Origin: Prevotella sp.
GTDB lineage: Bacteria; Bacteroidota; Bacteroidia; Bacteroidales; Bacteroidaceae
NCBI GenBank assembly: GCA_022773395.1
Contig: JALFBL010000087.1
Location: 1-57,921, forward strand
Direction of reading: 5' to 3'
DNA: 57,921 bases
Numbering within the stretch: position 1 is the first letter of the stretch; every line of letters begins with the position of its first letter. Positions 1 through 9,567 of the stretch are shown piece after piece. The translations under genes and the position numbers were made by a program. Below the pieces are notes generated by a model. It was not told the DNA's origin. It made no database searches and saw nothing but the letters and a program-made list of their open reading frames with translations.

Positions 1-35
1 ACCGGCTGTCCGGTAAAATGACTATCTTTGCTCAT
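1..35 (-). CDS. IS4-family (DUF4372-type) transposase, N-terminal fragment at window edge
   Basis: Read on the minus strand from the ATG at 33-35, the first codons give MSKDSHFTGQP and then leave the window. The HFTGQP start is what I recall for Bacteroidetes IS4-family transposases carrying an N-terminal DUF4372 domain. Only 11 full codons are visible, so the catalytic DDE domain cannot be judged. The gene points away from ligA and has a matching terminal repeat at 123-136. The family call rests on a short motif and on the neighbouring inverted repeat. Confidence 0.55.
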   Translation of the reverse strand, partial: MSKDSHFTGQP

Positions 36-69
36 GGTTATATTTTTTCCAAAAACAAAGATAACCAAA

Positions 70-99
70 AGGGCTGATACCTCGGGAGAAGTGTCGGCC
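70..99. repeat. Imperfect inverted repeat inside the IS leader
   Basis: The arms GGGCTGATAC (70-79) and GTGTCGGCCC (90-99) pair over ten positions in plus-strand RNA, with two G-U pairs and a 10-base loop. On the minus strand, which carries the transposase transcript, two positions mismatch. It lies between the IS end and the transposase start. There is no T-run, so it is not a standard terminator. Confidence 0.35.
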
Positions 100-122
100 C
101 TAATTGTTGATATTAACAAAAG

Positions 123-136
123 TTTTACCGGACAGC
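123..136 (-). repeat. Terminal inverted repeat of the left-edge IS element
   Basis: The 14 bases at 123-136 (TTTTACCGGACAGC on the plus strand) are the exact reverse complement of 5-18. The outer copy is probably the end of the insertion sequence. The inner copy lies inside the transposase coding start and encodes HFTGQ. The usual partner, the other end of the IS, is outside the window, so target duplications cannot be checked. Confidence 0.5.
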
Positions 137-247
137 AATAATAAAGTTACAAAATGTTGATAAATATTGTGTGTTGATATCATAATTCAGTAAGTCATAC
201 TTGGGAAACAAGATTCTTGGATCCACTGAAAATAGAATCACGTTTTT

Positions 248-278
248 TTTGTGTTGTGACTGATTTGCGCTAACTTTG
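248..278 (+). promoter_or_regulatory. Promoter of ligA
   Basis: TTTG at 248-251, a 19-base spacer and TAACTTTG at 271-278 match the Bacteroidetes housekeeping promoter exactly (TTTG, N19, TAnnTTTG). Transcription would start near 284-286, only about 12 bases before the ligA ATG at 297. The message would have almost no leader and no room for a Shine-Dalgarno site. Confidence 0.75.
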
Positions 279-293
279 TAGGCAAATCAATGA

Positions 294-2303
<2,010 letters not shown>

Positions 2304-2332
2304 GTGGAAGTAATAAATAAAATAATAAAAAG

Positions 2333-2704
2333 ATGAACCGCTTATATACAATTGGACTTTTAATTGTTTCAAATGTCTTCATGACCTTTGCGTGGTATGG
2401 CCATTTGAAATTGCAAGAAATAAAAGTTTTTTCCAACCATACTCCGCTCTATGTCATTATCCTTTGTTCATGGCTGTTGGCTTTGCCGGAATATTCGTGC
2501 CAGGTTCCAGCCAACAGGATAGGATTTGTTGGCAACGGAGGCCTTTACAATCTGATGCAACTTAAGGTGATTCAAGAGGTTATCTCTCTTTCCGTCTTTA
2601 CGGTCTTTGCCACCATCTTCTTCAATGGGGAATCGTTGCACTGGAATCACTTTGCTGCCTTTTGTTGTTTGATTCTTGCTGTTTACTTCGTTTTCCTGAA
2701 ATGA
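2333..2704 (+). CDS. DMT-family small membrane protein (DUF486)
   Basis: A 123-residue protein with four predicted hydrophobic helices (about 4-20, 38-57, 76-95 and 104-122). Its sequence resembles the DUF486 family, a one-domain branch related to drug/metabolite transporters; the PEYSCQVPANRIGF segment is characteristic. Transport activity and substrate are unknown. It starts 29 bases after the ligA stop with no visible promoter, so it is probably co-transcribed with ligA. The pairing with ligA need not be functional. Confidence 0.8.
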   Translation: MNRLYTIGLLIVSNVFMTFAWYGHLKLQEIKVFSNHTPLYVIILCSWLLALPEYSCQVPANRIGFVGNGGLYNLMQLKVIQEVISLSVFTVFATIFFNGESLHWNHFAAFCCLILAVYFVFLK

Positions 2705-2807
2705 AAAAGATGTAAGGGATGTATGAAAACACCGACAGTGACTTTCTGGAAAGGATGGAAACAGGAAAGAAATTTGGTGTTTTTGAAAATATTTATCCAT
2801 TATTTTT

Positions 2808-2838
2808 TTTGATAAGTTGAATAAATTTTCTAATTTTG
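2808..2838 (+). promoter_or_regulatory. Promoter of ptb-buk
   Basis: TTTG at 2808-2811, a 19-base spacer and TAATTTTG at 2831-2838 form a perfect consensus. Start of transcription is expected near 2845, about 12 bases before the ATG at 2857. The in-frame TTG at 2836 lies inside the -7 element, so it cannot be the ptb start. Confidence 0.75.
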
Positions 2839-2856
2839 CGCAAAATATTTGGTACT

Positions 2857-3699
2857 ATGAATTTAATAACAGATTTCGGCGAACTCACACAAAGACTGAA
2901 AACTTTAGGCAAGTGTAGAGTGGTAGCCGTTGAAGCGAATGACGAACACTCCCAAGAAGCCATAAAAAAAGCGACAAGCGAAGGTTGGGCAGAAGTAACT
3001 AACATGCATTGTGCAACAGTTGAGGAATCGGCAGCGGCAGCAGTGCACATGATTTGTCAAGGAGAGGCAGACGTGATAATGAAAGGCATTGTGAACACGG
3101 ACGTTTTGCTGCGTGCCATCTTGAATAAGGAAGAAGGGCTGTTGCCTCCGGGTAACGTGTTGTCGCACGTCAGTGCCTTCAAAATCCCTACGTATCATAA
3201 GATACTTTTCATGAGCGATCCTGCGGTTATTCCCTATCCCACACTGGAGCAGCGTATCGCCATGATTCGCTATTGTATCCGTCTCTGCCACGTTTATGGC
3301 ATAGAACAACCGCGTATCGCCATGATTCACTGCACGGAGAAAGTTTCTCCCAAGTTCCCCATTACGGAAGACTATCAAACCATTGTGGATATGTGCAAGA
3401 ATGGTGAATTTGGCAATGCCATTATTGACGGGCCTCTGGATTTGAAGTGCGCTGTGTGCAAAGAATCGGCAGATATTAAAGGCATCAATAGTCCGCTTGA
3501 AGGAAACAGCGATGTGGTCATTATGCCCGACATCGAAGCGGCAAACGTGTTCTACAAGACAATGACTGCTTTTACAGAGGCAAAGTTGGCTGTTGGTCTG
3601 CAAGGTGCCGCTTGTCCTATTTCTATTACATCACGTAGCGATTCGGCTGACACCAAATATAACAGTCTGGCTATGGCTTGTCTTCAGGCAAAATCATAA
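2857..3699 (+). CDS. ptb: Phosphate butyryltransferase (phosphate acyltransferase family)
   Basis: Predicted to convert an acyl-CoA, such as butyryl-CoA or a branched-chain equivalent, plus phosphate into acyl-phosphate and CoA. The 280 residues cover the PTA/PTB fold. Typical segments are ADVIMKGIVNTDVLLRAIL (about 80-98), the central IIDGPLDLKCAV region and the C-terminal ANVFYKTMTAF. It is shorter than Pta and lacks Pta's N-terminal domain, which favours Ptb. I use the ATG at 2857 because the upstream TTG lies in the promoter. buk begins 22 bases after its stop, so the two form an operon. Substrate chain length cannot be read from sequence. Confidence 0.88.
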   Translation: MNLITDFGELTQRLKTLGKCRVVAVEANDEHSQEAIKKATSEGWAEVTNMHCATVEESAAAAVHMICQGEADVIMKGIVNTDVLLRAILNKEEGLLPPGNVLSHVSAFKIPTYHKILFMSDPAVIPYPTLEQRIAMIRYCIRLCHVYGIEQPRIAMIHCTEKVSPKFPITEDYQTIVDMCKNGEFGNAIIDGPLDLKCAVCKESADIKGINSPLEGNSDVVIMPDIEAANVFYKTMTAFTEAKLAVGLQGAACPISITSRSDSADTKYNSLAMACLQAKS

Positions 3700-3721
3700 A
3701 CTCACAAACAGTTAAAATATA

Positions 3722-4783
3722 ATGAAAATTCTTGCGATAAATCCTGGAATGATATCCACCAAAGTGGGTGTATTCAACGATCAAGAGATGGTGATGCAAG
3801 TATGTATCAACCATCCGTTTGAAGAACTTTGCCTGTATCCCAACGTCATGGACGAGTATGACTACCGAAAAGGGAAACTGCTGGAAGAATTGAAAAAGCA
3901 AAATGTCAGCCTTGATTTCGACGTGATTGTTGGAAGGGGTGGATTGGTTAAACCCATCGAAAGCGGTGTGTATGAACTCAACGAGAAAGTGATGGAGGAC
4001 ACGAAGCATCCCCGTTTGAATCATGCGTGCAACCTTGGCTCATTGATAGCATTGAGTATGGCTCAGGACATTCCGGGTTGCCGCGCTTTCACGGTTGACC
4101 CCGGAGTTGTGGACGAACTTGCAGATGTGGCACGCATTACAGGACTTCCTGAAATACCTCAACAGACCATCTGGCATGCACTCAACCAGCGCGAAATAGC
4201 CAAGAGATATTGCCGTGAGCATGGAGTGAAATACGAAGAGCAAGATCTGATTGTATGCCACATGGGTAGCGGCATTTCTTACGCCATGCACCACAATGGC
4301 CGTGCCATTGCTTGTAGCGATGCGCTTAGCGGTGACGGCCCTTTCAGTCCTTCGCGTGCAGGAACATTGCCTTCTGTTCAACTGGTGAAGTTGTGCTATA
4401 GTGGAAAATTCACGCTTGATGAAATGCTTCGCAAAATCAATGGACATAGTGGCTGGACTGCCCATTTGGGCACCAACGATGGCCTTGAAGTGGAAAAACG
4501 CATAGAGAAGGGCGATGAGCATGCAAAGTTGATTCTCGATGCAACCATTTACAATGTTGCCCGCTATTTGGGTTCTTTGGCTCCTGTTACCAATGGTCAT
4601 GTCAATGCCGTGTTGATTACCGGTGCACTGGCTCGAAGCCAATATATTACTGATGGACTGAAAGAGCGTTTAAGTTATCTTGCACCCGTGTTCATTTATC
4701 CGGGTGAAGATGAGTTGGCAGCTCTTGCCAACAACGCTTACCGTGCAATGATTGGAGAAGAGATTATTAAGGAGTACAAATAA
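3722..4783 (+). CDS. buk: Butyrate kinase (acetokinase family)
   Basis: Transfers phosphate from an acyl-phosphate to ADP, giving ATP and a free short-chain acid; it is the partner of the upstream Ptb. The 353 residues match Buk in length. The N-terminal ILAINPGMISTKVGVF is the ASKHA phosphate-binding loop, and the HMGSGISYAMHHNGRAI block (about 180) and LITGALARSQYI near the C-terminus are family hallmarks. In Bacteroidales the Ptb-Buk pair may handle isobutyrate or isovalerate from amino acids as well as butyrate; the sequence does not decide this. The gene ends before a strong terminator. Confidence 0.92.
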   Translation: MKILAINPGMISTKVGVFNDQEMVMQVCINHPFEELCLYPNVMDEYDYRKGKLLEELKKQNVSLDFDVIVGRGGLVKPIESGVYELNEKVMEDTKHPRLNHACNLGSLIALSMAQDIPGCRAFTVDPGVVDELADVARITGLPEIPQQTIWHALNQREIAKRYCREHGVKYEEQDLIVCHMGSGISYAMHHNGRAIACSDALSGDGPFSPSRAGTLPSVQLVKLCYSGKFTLDEMLRKINGHSGWTAHLGTNDGLEVEKRIEKGDEHAKLILDATIYNVARYLGSLAPVTNGHVNAVLITGALARSQYITDGLKERLSYLAPVFIYPGEDELAALANNAYRAMIGEEIIKEYK

Positions 4784-4939
4784 AGTCTCAGGGAGTAACA
4801 ATAAAGGTATCAGAGTACAAGATAAAAGGTGTCAGGGAATACCATCATTGTATCTGAAAATCTTTTGGATAATCAGGCGGATTTCCCGAAATAAAGAAGA
4901 TGCCGTAATTGATATCGGATAACTTTAAGAATAATGAAA

Positions 4940-4988
4940 CCCCATGCAGGATAGCCTTTAAACAGGCTTACTGCATGGGGTTTTTATT
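4940..4988 (+). terminator. Rho-independent terminator after ptb-buk
   Basis: The arms CCCCATGCAG (4940-4949) and CTGCATGGGG (4971-4980) form a 10-bp stem. A smaller AGCCT/AGGCT hairpin is nested in the loop. The run TTTTTATT follows at once on the plus strand. It separates the ptb-buk operon from the converging EamA gene. The region between the buk stop (4783) and this hairpin shows nothing else I recognise. Confidence 0.9.
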
Positions 4989-5008
4989 ATGGTTCTGTTT
5001 TTCTTGAT

Positions 5009-5899
5009 TTACCAATCACAAGATTTCTGACTGTTGGCCCAGTAAACTCCAATGAGGATAAGTGCAGAACCGATGTATGACATTAGTGTCATTTTTTCAT
5101 CGAGTATGATGGCACTGGCGATAACGGTTGTGATGGGACTCAGATAGACGTAGTTGGAAGTCTTCAAAGCTCCCAGTTTATTGATGACATAACTCCAAAG
5201 CACATAGCAGAGGAATGCAGCTATTACGCTTAGGAAGAAGATATTTCCCCATACCTCCATTTTCAGGAAGTCCTTGAAAGGGAATTGCCATGGGTAGAAA
5301 ATGAACATGGGAATGGAGGTGAGAACACCGTAGAAGAACACTTTCCTTGTGATAAATGTAGCGTTATAGCGTGCAGAGATGCCGCGGATTAACAAACTGT
5401 AGATGGCCCAACATATGGAGGCTGAAAGTGCCAGCAAATCTCCTATTGGACTAAGGTGCATTACGAACTGACCATTGAAGATAATGGCGGCAACGCCCAA
5501 CAGTGCTATGAGCGACCCAACAATCATTCTTGCATTGGCTTTGGCCTCTTTAAAGAGGCTTGCCGCAATGAGAATGGTCAGTACCGGTGAGGTGGATACA
5601 ATGAAAGACACGTTGTTTACATACGTTTTGCCTACTGCAAAGTTTTCTGCAATAAAATAAAGGCTACCTCCTGTGATGCCTAATACAACCATGATCAATT
5701 CGTCTTTCCATGAATTCGACCATAGTTTTCTTGGGGCAATTGTCCAAATACAGAAATAGGCCAGAACGAATCTGACGAAGAATATTTCTAATTCGGTCAT
5801 GCCATTGTGCAGCAATACTTTTGAATTGACAAAAGTTACGCCCCACACAGCAACCACAAATATGGCCAGCAGGTGGTAGAGAACATTATTGTTTTTCAT
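5009..5899 (-). CDS. EamA/DMT-family transporter
   Basis: A 296-residue integral membrane protein with about ten hydrophobic helices in two EamA repeats (roughly 8-140 and 150-288). The N-terminal VWGVTFVNSKVLL and the second-repeat LLALSASICWAIYSLLIR are typical. The family exports amino acids, nucleobases or other metabolites, but the substrate cannot be assigned. The gene starts 33 bases after the AlkD-like gene without an evident promoter, so it is likely the distal gene of the same minus-strand transcript. Confidence 0.88.
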   Translation of the reverse strand: MKNNNVLYHLLAIFVVAVWGVTFVNSKVLLHNGMTELEIFFVRFVLAYFCIWTIAPRKLWSNSWKDELIMVVLGITGGSLYFIAENFAVGKTYVNNVSFIVSTSPVLTILIAASLFKEAKANARMIVGSLIALLGVAAIIFNGQFVMHLSPIGDLLALSASICWAIYSLLIRGISARYNATFITRKVFFYGVLTSIPMFIFYPWQFPFKDFLKMEVWGNIFFLSVIAAFLCYVLWSYVINKLGALKTSNYVYLSPITTVIASAIILDEKMTLMSYIGSALILIGVYWANSQKSCDW

Positions 5900-5932
5900 A
5901 CAAAAAGATGTGAATGTAATTCATTTAAATTA

Positions 5933-6637
5933 TTATCGTTTCATAAAATGCTTTCGCTCTTCCTGTGGAAATTTTTCTATCGAGTACCTGAGCATGGTTC
6001 TTGGCATTTCCCGATGGTGTTTTTCCAGGAATGCCGCCAACGACGATTTGTCTATTTTTCCTGCTTCCCTCAGCATCCAGCCCATGGCTTTGTGCATTAG
6101 GTCGTGAGGGTGGTGCATCATCTTTCCTGCCAATGCGTAGGTGTCTGCCAAATCACCTTTTTTTATAAAGGAGTAGGTTGAGACAATGGCTATTCTGTTT
6201 TCCCAAAGACTTTGGCTTTCTGCCAATTGGTAAAGAATCGTCCTGTCTTTATCCTGCAAATACTTTCCTACGATAGTGGGGGCGGAAACATCCACTAAAT
6301 CCCAATTGTTGATGTGCCCGGTATGTGAAAGATAGAAGTCGAAAACCTCTTTTTTCCTTGTTTCGTCCGCACCTTTCAGCATGTGTATTAGAAGGAGCAG
6401 AGCACACATGCGAACATCGTGCCATTCTGACCTCATCAACTCGTCAGCGTCATTGAGAGAGCAAGAATCTTTGAACTGTTTTGCAACCATTCGGATATTC
6501 GGAACCGTCACTCCAAGAAACTTGTCTCCCTCGCCATATTCTCCCTTTCCTGTTTTGAAGAATCGGGGGAGGATCTGACGTTTTTCTTCTGTTGAATATT
6601 TTTGAAGTTCGGTAATGATGGTATTTAAAATAGACAT
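5933..6637 (-). CDS. AlkD-like DNA alkylation repair protein
   Basis: A 234-residue all-helical HEAT-like protein of the DNA-alkylation-repair (AlkD) family, which removes positively charged alkylated bases such as 3- and 7-alkylpurines. Supporting segments are GVTVPNIRMVAKQF (near 42-55), EWHDVRMCALLLLIH, INNWDLVDVSAPTIVGKYL and HKAMGWMLREAGK. Trp and Asp in NNWDLVD fall in the conserved substrate pocket. I use the ATG at 6637 (MSILNTII); an in-frame start 16 codons upstream adds an unrelated leader and overlaps a hairpin. It lies 97 bases after lpdA and 33 before the EamA gene. Confidence 0.88.
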   Translation of the reverse strand: MSILNTIITELQKYSTEEKRQILPRFFKTGKGEYGEGDKFLGVTVPNIRMVAKQFKDSCSLNDADELMRSEWHDVRMCALLLLIHMLKGADETRKKEVFDFYLSHTGHINNWDLVDVSAPTIVGKYLQDKDRTILYQLAESQSLWENRIAIVSTYSFIKKGDLADTYALAGKMMHHPHDLMHKAMGWMLREAGKIDKSSLAAFLEKHHREMPRTMLRYSIEKFPQEERKHFMKR

Positions 6638-6663
6638 CGTATTGGGTTTGTTGAAAGTCCCGG

Positions 6664-6697
6664 CAGAAATGCGATGCCGAGGCATCAGGCATTTCTG
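6664..6697 (-). terminator. Long hairpin after lpdA (terminator-like, no U-run)
   Basis: CAGAAATGC (6664-6672) pairs with GCATTTCTG (6689-6697). Inside, GATGCC (6673-6678) pairs with GGCATC (6681-6686), leaving an AG bulge and a minimal loop. It begins 37 bases past the lpdA stop and just before the AlkD gene. On the transcript strand it is followed by CCGGGACTTTC instead of a U-run, so it may stabilise the 3' end of the gcv message or reduce read-through. Confidence 0.55.
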
Positions 6698-6734
6698 TCA
6701 AAACTTTATCTGTCTGTTGAACCTGTTCTGGCCG

Positions 6735-8069
6735 TCAGAAAGCCATGCTGATATCTTGCAAGATCTCACCGAGAGTAGGATGGATGTGAACCATTTGCGA
6801 CAAATCTTGAACCTTGGCGTTGGAGCACATCAAGGTGCTTACCTCTTGAACCATGTCGGCAGAATGGGCACCGAAACCGTGACAGCCAATAATAGTTCCG
6901 TCTTCAGCAGCCAGCAACTTGATCAATCCTTCTGTGCGGTTCATGGAAAGTGCCTTTCCGTTGGAACGGTAGAATCCTTTCTTGCAAGTGTATGCAATGC
7001 CCTGTGCCTTGCACTGATCCTCGGAAAGTCCCACGCTGGCAGCCTCCGGATTCGTGAAAATGGCAGCAGGCATAATGTCCAGTTTGATATTGTCCTTGCG
7101 GCCCAATATGTGGTTGACAGCATGCAGTCCCTGGGATGTAGCGGCGTGTGCCAGCATACATCTTGCGTTCACGTCACCGATGGCATAGATGCCTGGTACA
7201 TTTGTCTGCATATTGTCATCTACTTCGATGCCTTTGGGCGAGAAGGTCACCCCTGCCTCGTCCAGACCGAGACCGTCCACATTCGCGCCACGTCCGGTAG
7301 CAATCAACACGAGATCGGCCTCTACATGGTCTTCCTTCCCTTTCTTGTCGAAATATACCGTGTTTCCGTCTATTTTTTTCAAGCCGCTTTGCATGTGGAA
7401 AATCACTCCGCGCTTTGAAATCGACTGGCGTAGGCGCTTTGCCACGTCAGAGTCGATAGTGGGCAGGCACTCTTTCAGGAACTCGATAACAGTGACTTCG
7501 CTGCCGAAGCTACTGAATACCGAAGCGATTTCCAAACCGATGACACCTGCGCCCACGATGCAAAGTCTTTTGGGAACTTCATTGATATCCAGCATTTTCG
7601 TTGAGTCAACCACGTTGGGCTGGTCAATTCCTTCCACTGGAAGCATCTTGGAATGTGAACCGGTAGCAATGATGATGTTGTCGGCAGTATAAGCCTCGCC
7701 GTTCACCATCACAGTCTTGGCATCACTGAATTCTGCATGTCCTCTCACGAAGGTAATGCCGTTTCCTTGCATCAACTGCTCGATACCACTTCTCAACTGT
7801 GCAATCACCTCTTCCTTGTGCTCTTTCACCTTGGTATAGTCAAAGTGATAGGTCAGGTCTAAAAGGCCGTTCTTTTCCGATTCTTTCAGTTCTTCAACAA
7901 TCTCTGCGTGGTGACATAATGTCTTTGTGGGAATACATCCACAGTTCAGACAAGTGCCTCCTGCCTCTTTTTCCTCTATAATGGTCACGGTGAGACCATT
8001 ATGGGCAGCGTATTCTGCCGTTCTGTATCCACCGGGACCACTTCCTATAATAATGATATCTGTTTTCAT
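6735..8069 (-). CDS. lpdA: Dihydrolipoyl dehydrogenase (L protein)
   Basis: A flavoprotein that reoxidises the dihydrolipoyl arm of GcvH with NAD+. The 444 residues include an FAD-binding GSGPGGY (9-15) and the redox disulfide GGTCLNCGCIPTK, where Cys40 and Cys45 are the expected pair and Cys43 is extra. A second NAD-binding GAGVIGLEIASVF follows, then ATGRGANVDGLG and the C-terminal dimer-interface HIHPTLGEIL. The gene lies 16 bases after gcvPB in the same orientation, so it is the dedicated L subunit of this glycine cleavage operon. It could also serve 2-oxoacid dehydrogenases if present elsewhere. Confidence 0.95.
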   Translation of the reverse strand: MKTDIIIIGSGPGGYRTAEYAAHNGLTVTIIEEKEAGGTCLNCGCIPTKTLCHHAEIVEELKESEKNGLLDLTYHFDYTKVKEHKEEVIAQLRSGIEQLMQGNGITFVRGHAEFSDAKTVMVNGEAYTADNIIIATGSHSKMLPVEGIDQPNVVDSTKMLDINEVPKRLCIVGAGVIGLEIASVFSSFGSEVTVIEFLKECLPTIDSDVAKRLRQSISKRGVIFHMQSGLKKIDGNTVYFDKKGKEDHVEADLVLIATGRGANVDGLGLDEAGVTFSPKGIEVDDNMQTNVPGIYAIGDVNARCMLAHAATSQGLHAVNHILGRKDNIKLDIMPAAIFTNPEAASVGLSEDQCKAQGIAYTCKKGFYRSNGKALSMNRTEGLIKLLAAEDGTIIGCHGFGAHSADMVQEVSTLMCSNAKVQDLSQMVHIHPTLGEILQDISMAF

Positions 8070-8085
8070 TCCTGCAATTGTCTGA

Positions 8086-9567
8086 TTACAGTTCGTTTTT
8101 CATTTGTCTGTAAGTCACAATCGGGTGCTTTGCAGCCAATACGTCATCCACTCTGCTGATAGGAGTATTGTGGGGAGCTTCTTTTACCACTTCCGGGCAT
8201 TCTTTTGCCTCAGCGGCGATTTTTCGCATGATGTCGATGAATGAGTCTATGGTTTCCTTGCTCTCGTTTTCAGTAGGCTCAATCATGAGGCTCTCATGGA
8301 ACAGCAGCGGAAAATAGATGGTGGGAGCATGATACCCATAATCCAGCAGTCTTTTGGCCACGTCCATTGTCGTCACACCGGTAGATTTGTCTTTCAGCCC
8401 GTCAAATACAAATTCGTGCTTGCATACGCCCTCTATCGGAAGTTCGAACACATCCTTCAGTCTTTCCTTGATATAGTTGGCATTCAATGTGGCCATCGGT
8501 CCAACCTGTTTGATGTTTTCCTTGCCTAATGTCAGTATATAGACATAAGCGCGGAGAATTACCAAGAAGTTGCCAAAGAAAGAGCCAACACTGCCAATCG
8601 TGTTTTCGTAATTGTCGGTTTTTACTTCCAGTTCTTTCGTTTCTTCGTTCAGTACGACACGTGGAGTGGGAAGGAACTGCTCCAATCCCTTGCGAACCCC
8701 CACAGGCCCATCGCCGGGGCCTCCACCTCCGTGAGGAGTTGAGAAGGTTTTGTGAAGATTGATGTGCATCACATCGAAGCCCATGTCGCCAGGACGGCAT
8801 GCACCGAGCATCGGATTCAGATTGGCTCCGTCATAATACATCAAACCTCCGCACTCGTGAATGAGCTGTGCGATTTCCGGAATCTTGCTTTCAAACAGAC
8901 CCAATGTGTTGGGGTTTGTCATCATCATGGCTGCCACGCTGTCATCGAGCAGACCTTTCAGGTCCTCAACGTCAACGATGCCGTCCTTGGTACTTTTCAC
9001 TTCAATGATTTCCAGACCGCAAACTGCTGCCGATGCAGGGTTCGTTCCGTGTGCCGAGTCTGGGATGATTACCTTGATGCGCTTGTTGTCGCCACGGCTC
9101 TGGTGATAGGCACGGATCACCATCAAACCTATCAGCTCGCCGTGTGCACCAGCGAACGGATTGAGTGTAAACTCGCTCAAGCCCGTCAGTTCGGAAAGCA
9201 TCTGCTGCAATGAATAGTAAACTTTCAATGCGCCCTGGGCCGTTTCTACCGGCTGCAGAGGATGCAGTGCCGTGAAATCCTTCATGGCTGCGATTTCCTC
9301 ATTGAGGATAGGATTGTATTTCATCGTGCAGCTTCCCAATGGATAAAATCCGTTGTTCACACCAAAGTTGTTTGCACTGTGGTTCGTATAGTGGCGTACA
9401 ACTGTCAGTTCATCACATTCAGGCAATTGTGCATCCTCGCTGCGTTTGAGCGTAGAAGACAAATCTGCAACAGAATAATTGCCGAAATCGTTTTTGGGAA
9501 GTGAATATCCCTCACGACCCTGATGTGACAGTTCGAATATCAAATTGCCATATAGTTTATTGTTCAT
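8086..9567 (-). CDS. gcvPB: Glycine dehydrogenase (decarboxylating) subunit 2
   Basis: The PLP-bearing half of split P protein; with GcvPA it decarboxylates glycine and loads aminomethyl onto lipoyl-GcvH. The 493 residues contain the PLP lysine in HINLHKTFSTPHGGGGPG (Lys273), the glycine-rich SAHGTNPASAA (171-181) and YYDGANLNP (about 244-252). I use the ATG at 9567 because it overlaps the gcvPA stop as ATGA and has a GGAGG site 7 bases upstream (9575-9579), one of the few clear Shine-Dalgarno sites here. The longer frame upstream only shadows gcvPA. Translational coupling should keep the two subunits equal. Confidence 0.96.
   Translation of the reverse strand: MNNKLYGNLIFELSHQGREGYSLPKNDFGNYSVADLSSTLKRSEDAQLPECDELTVVRHYTNHSANNFGVNNGFYPLGSCTMKYNPILNEEIAAMKDFTALHPLQPVETAQGALKVYYSLQQMLSELTGLSEFTLNPFAGAHGELIGLMVIRAYHQSRGDNKRIKVIIPDSAHGTNPASAAVCGLEIIEVKSTKDGIVDVEDLKGLLDDSVAAMMMTNPNTLGLFESKIPEIAQLIHECGGLMYYDGANLNPMLGACRPGDMGFDVMHINLHKTFSTPHGGGGPGDGPVGVRKGLEQFLPTPRVVLNEETKELEVKTDNYENTIGSVGSFFGNFLVILRAYVYILTLGKENIKQVGPMATLNANYIKERLKDVFELPIEGVCKHEFVFDGLKDKSTGVTTMDVAKRLLDYGYHAPTIYFPLLFHESLMIEPTENESKETIDSFIDIMRKIAAEAKECPEVVKEAPHNTPISRVDDVLAAKHPIVTYRQMKNEL

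Noticed and set aside
2836..2856. TTG start extending Ptb by seven residues
   Set aside because: The TTG is part of the -7 promoter box TAATTTTG, so it would be upstream of the transcript start.
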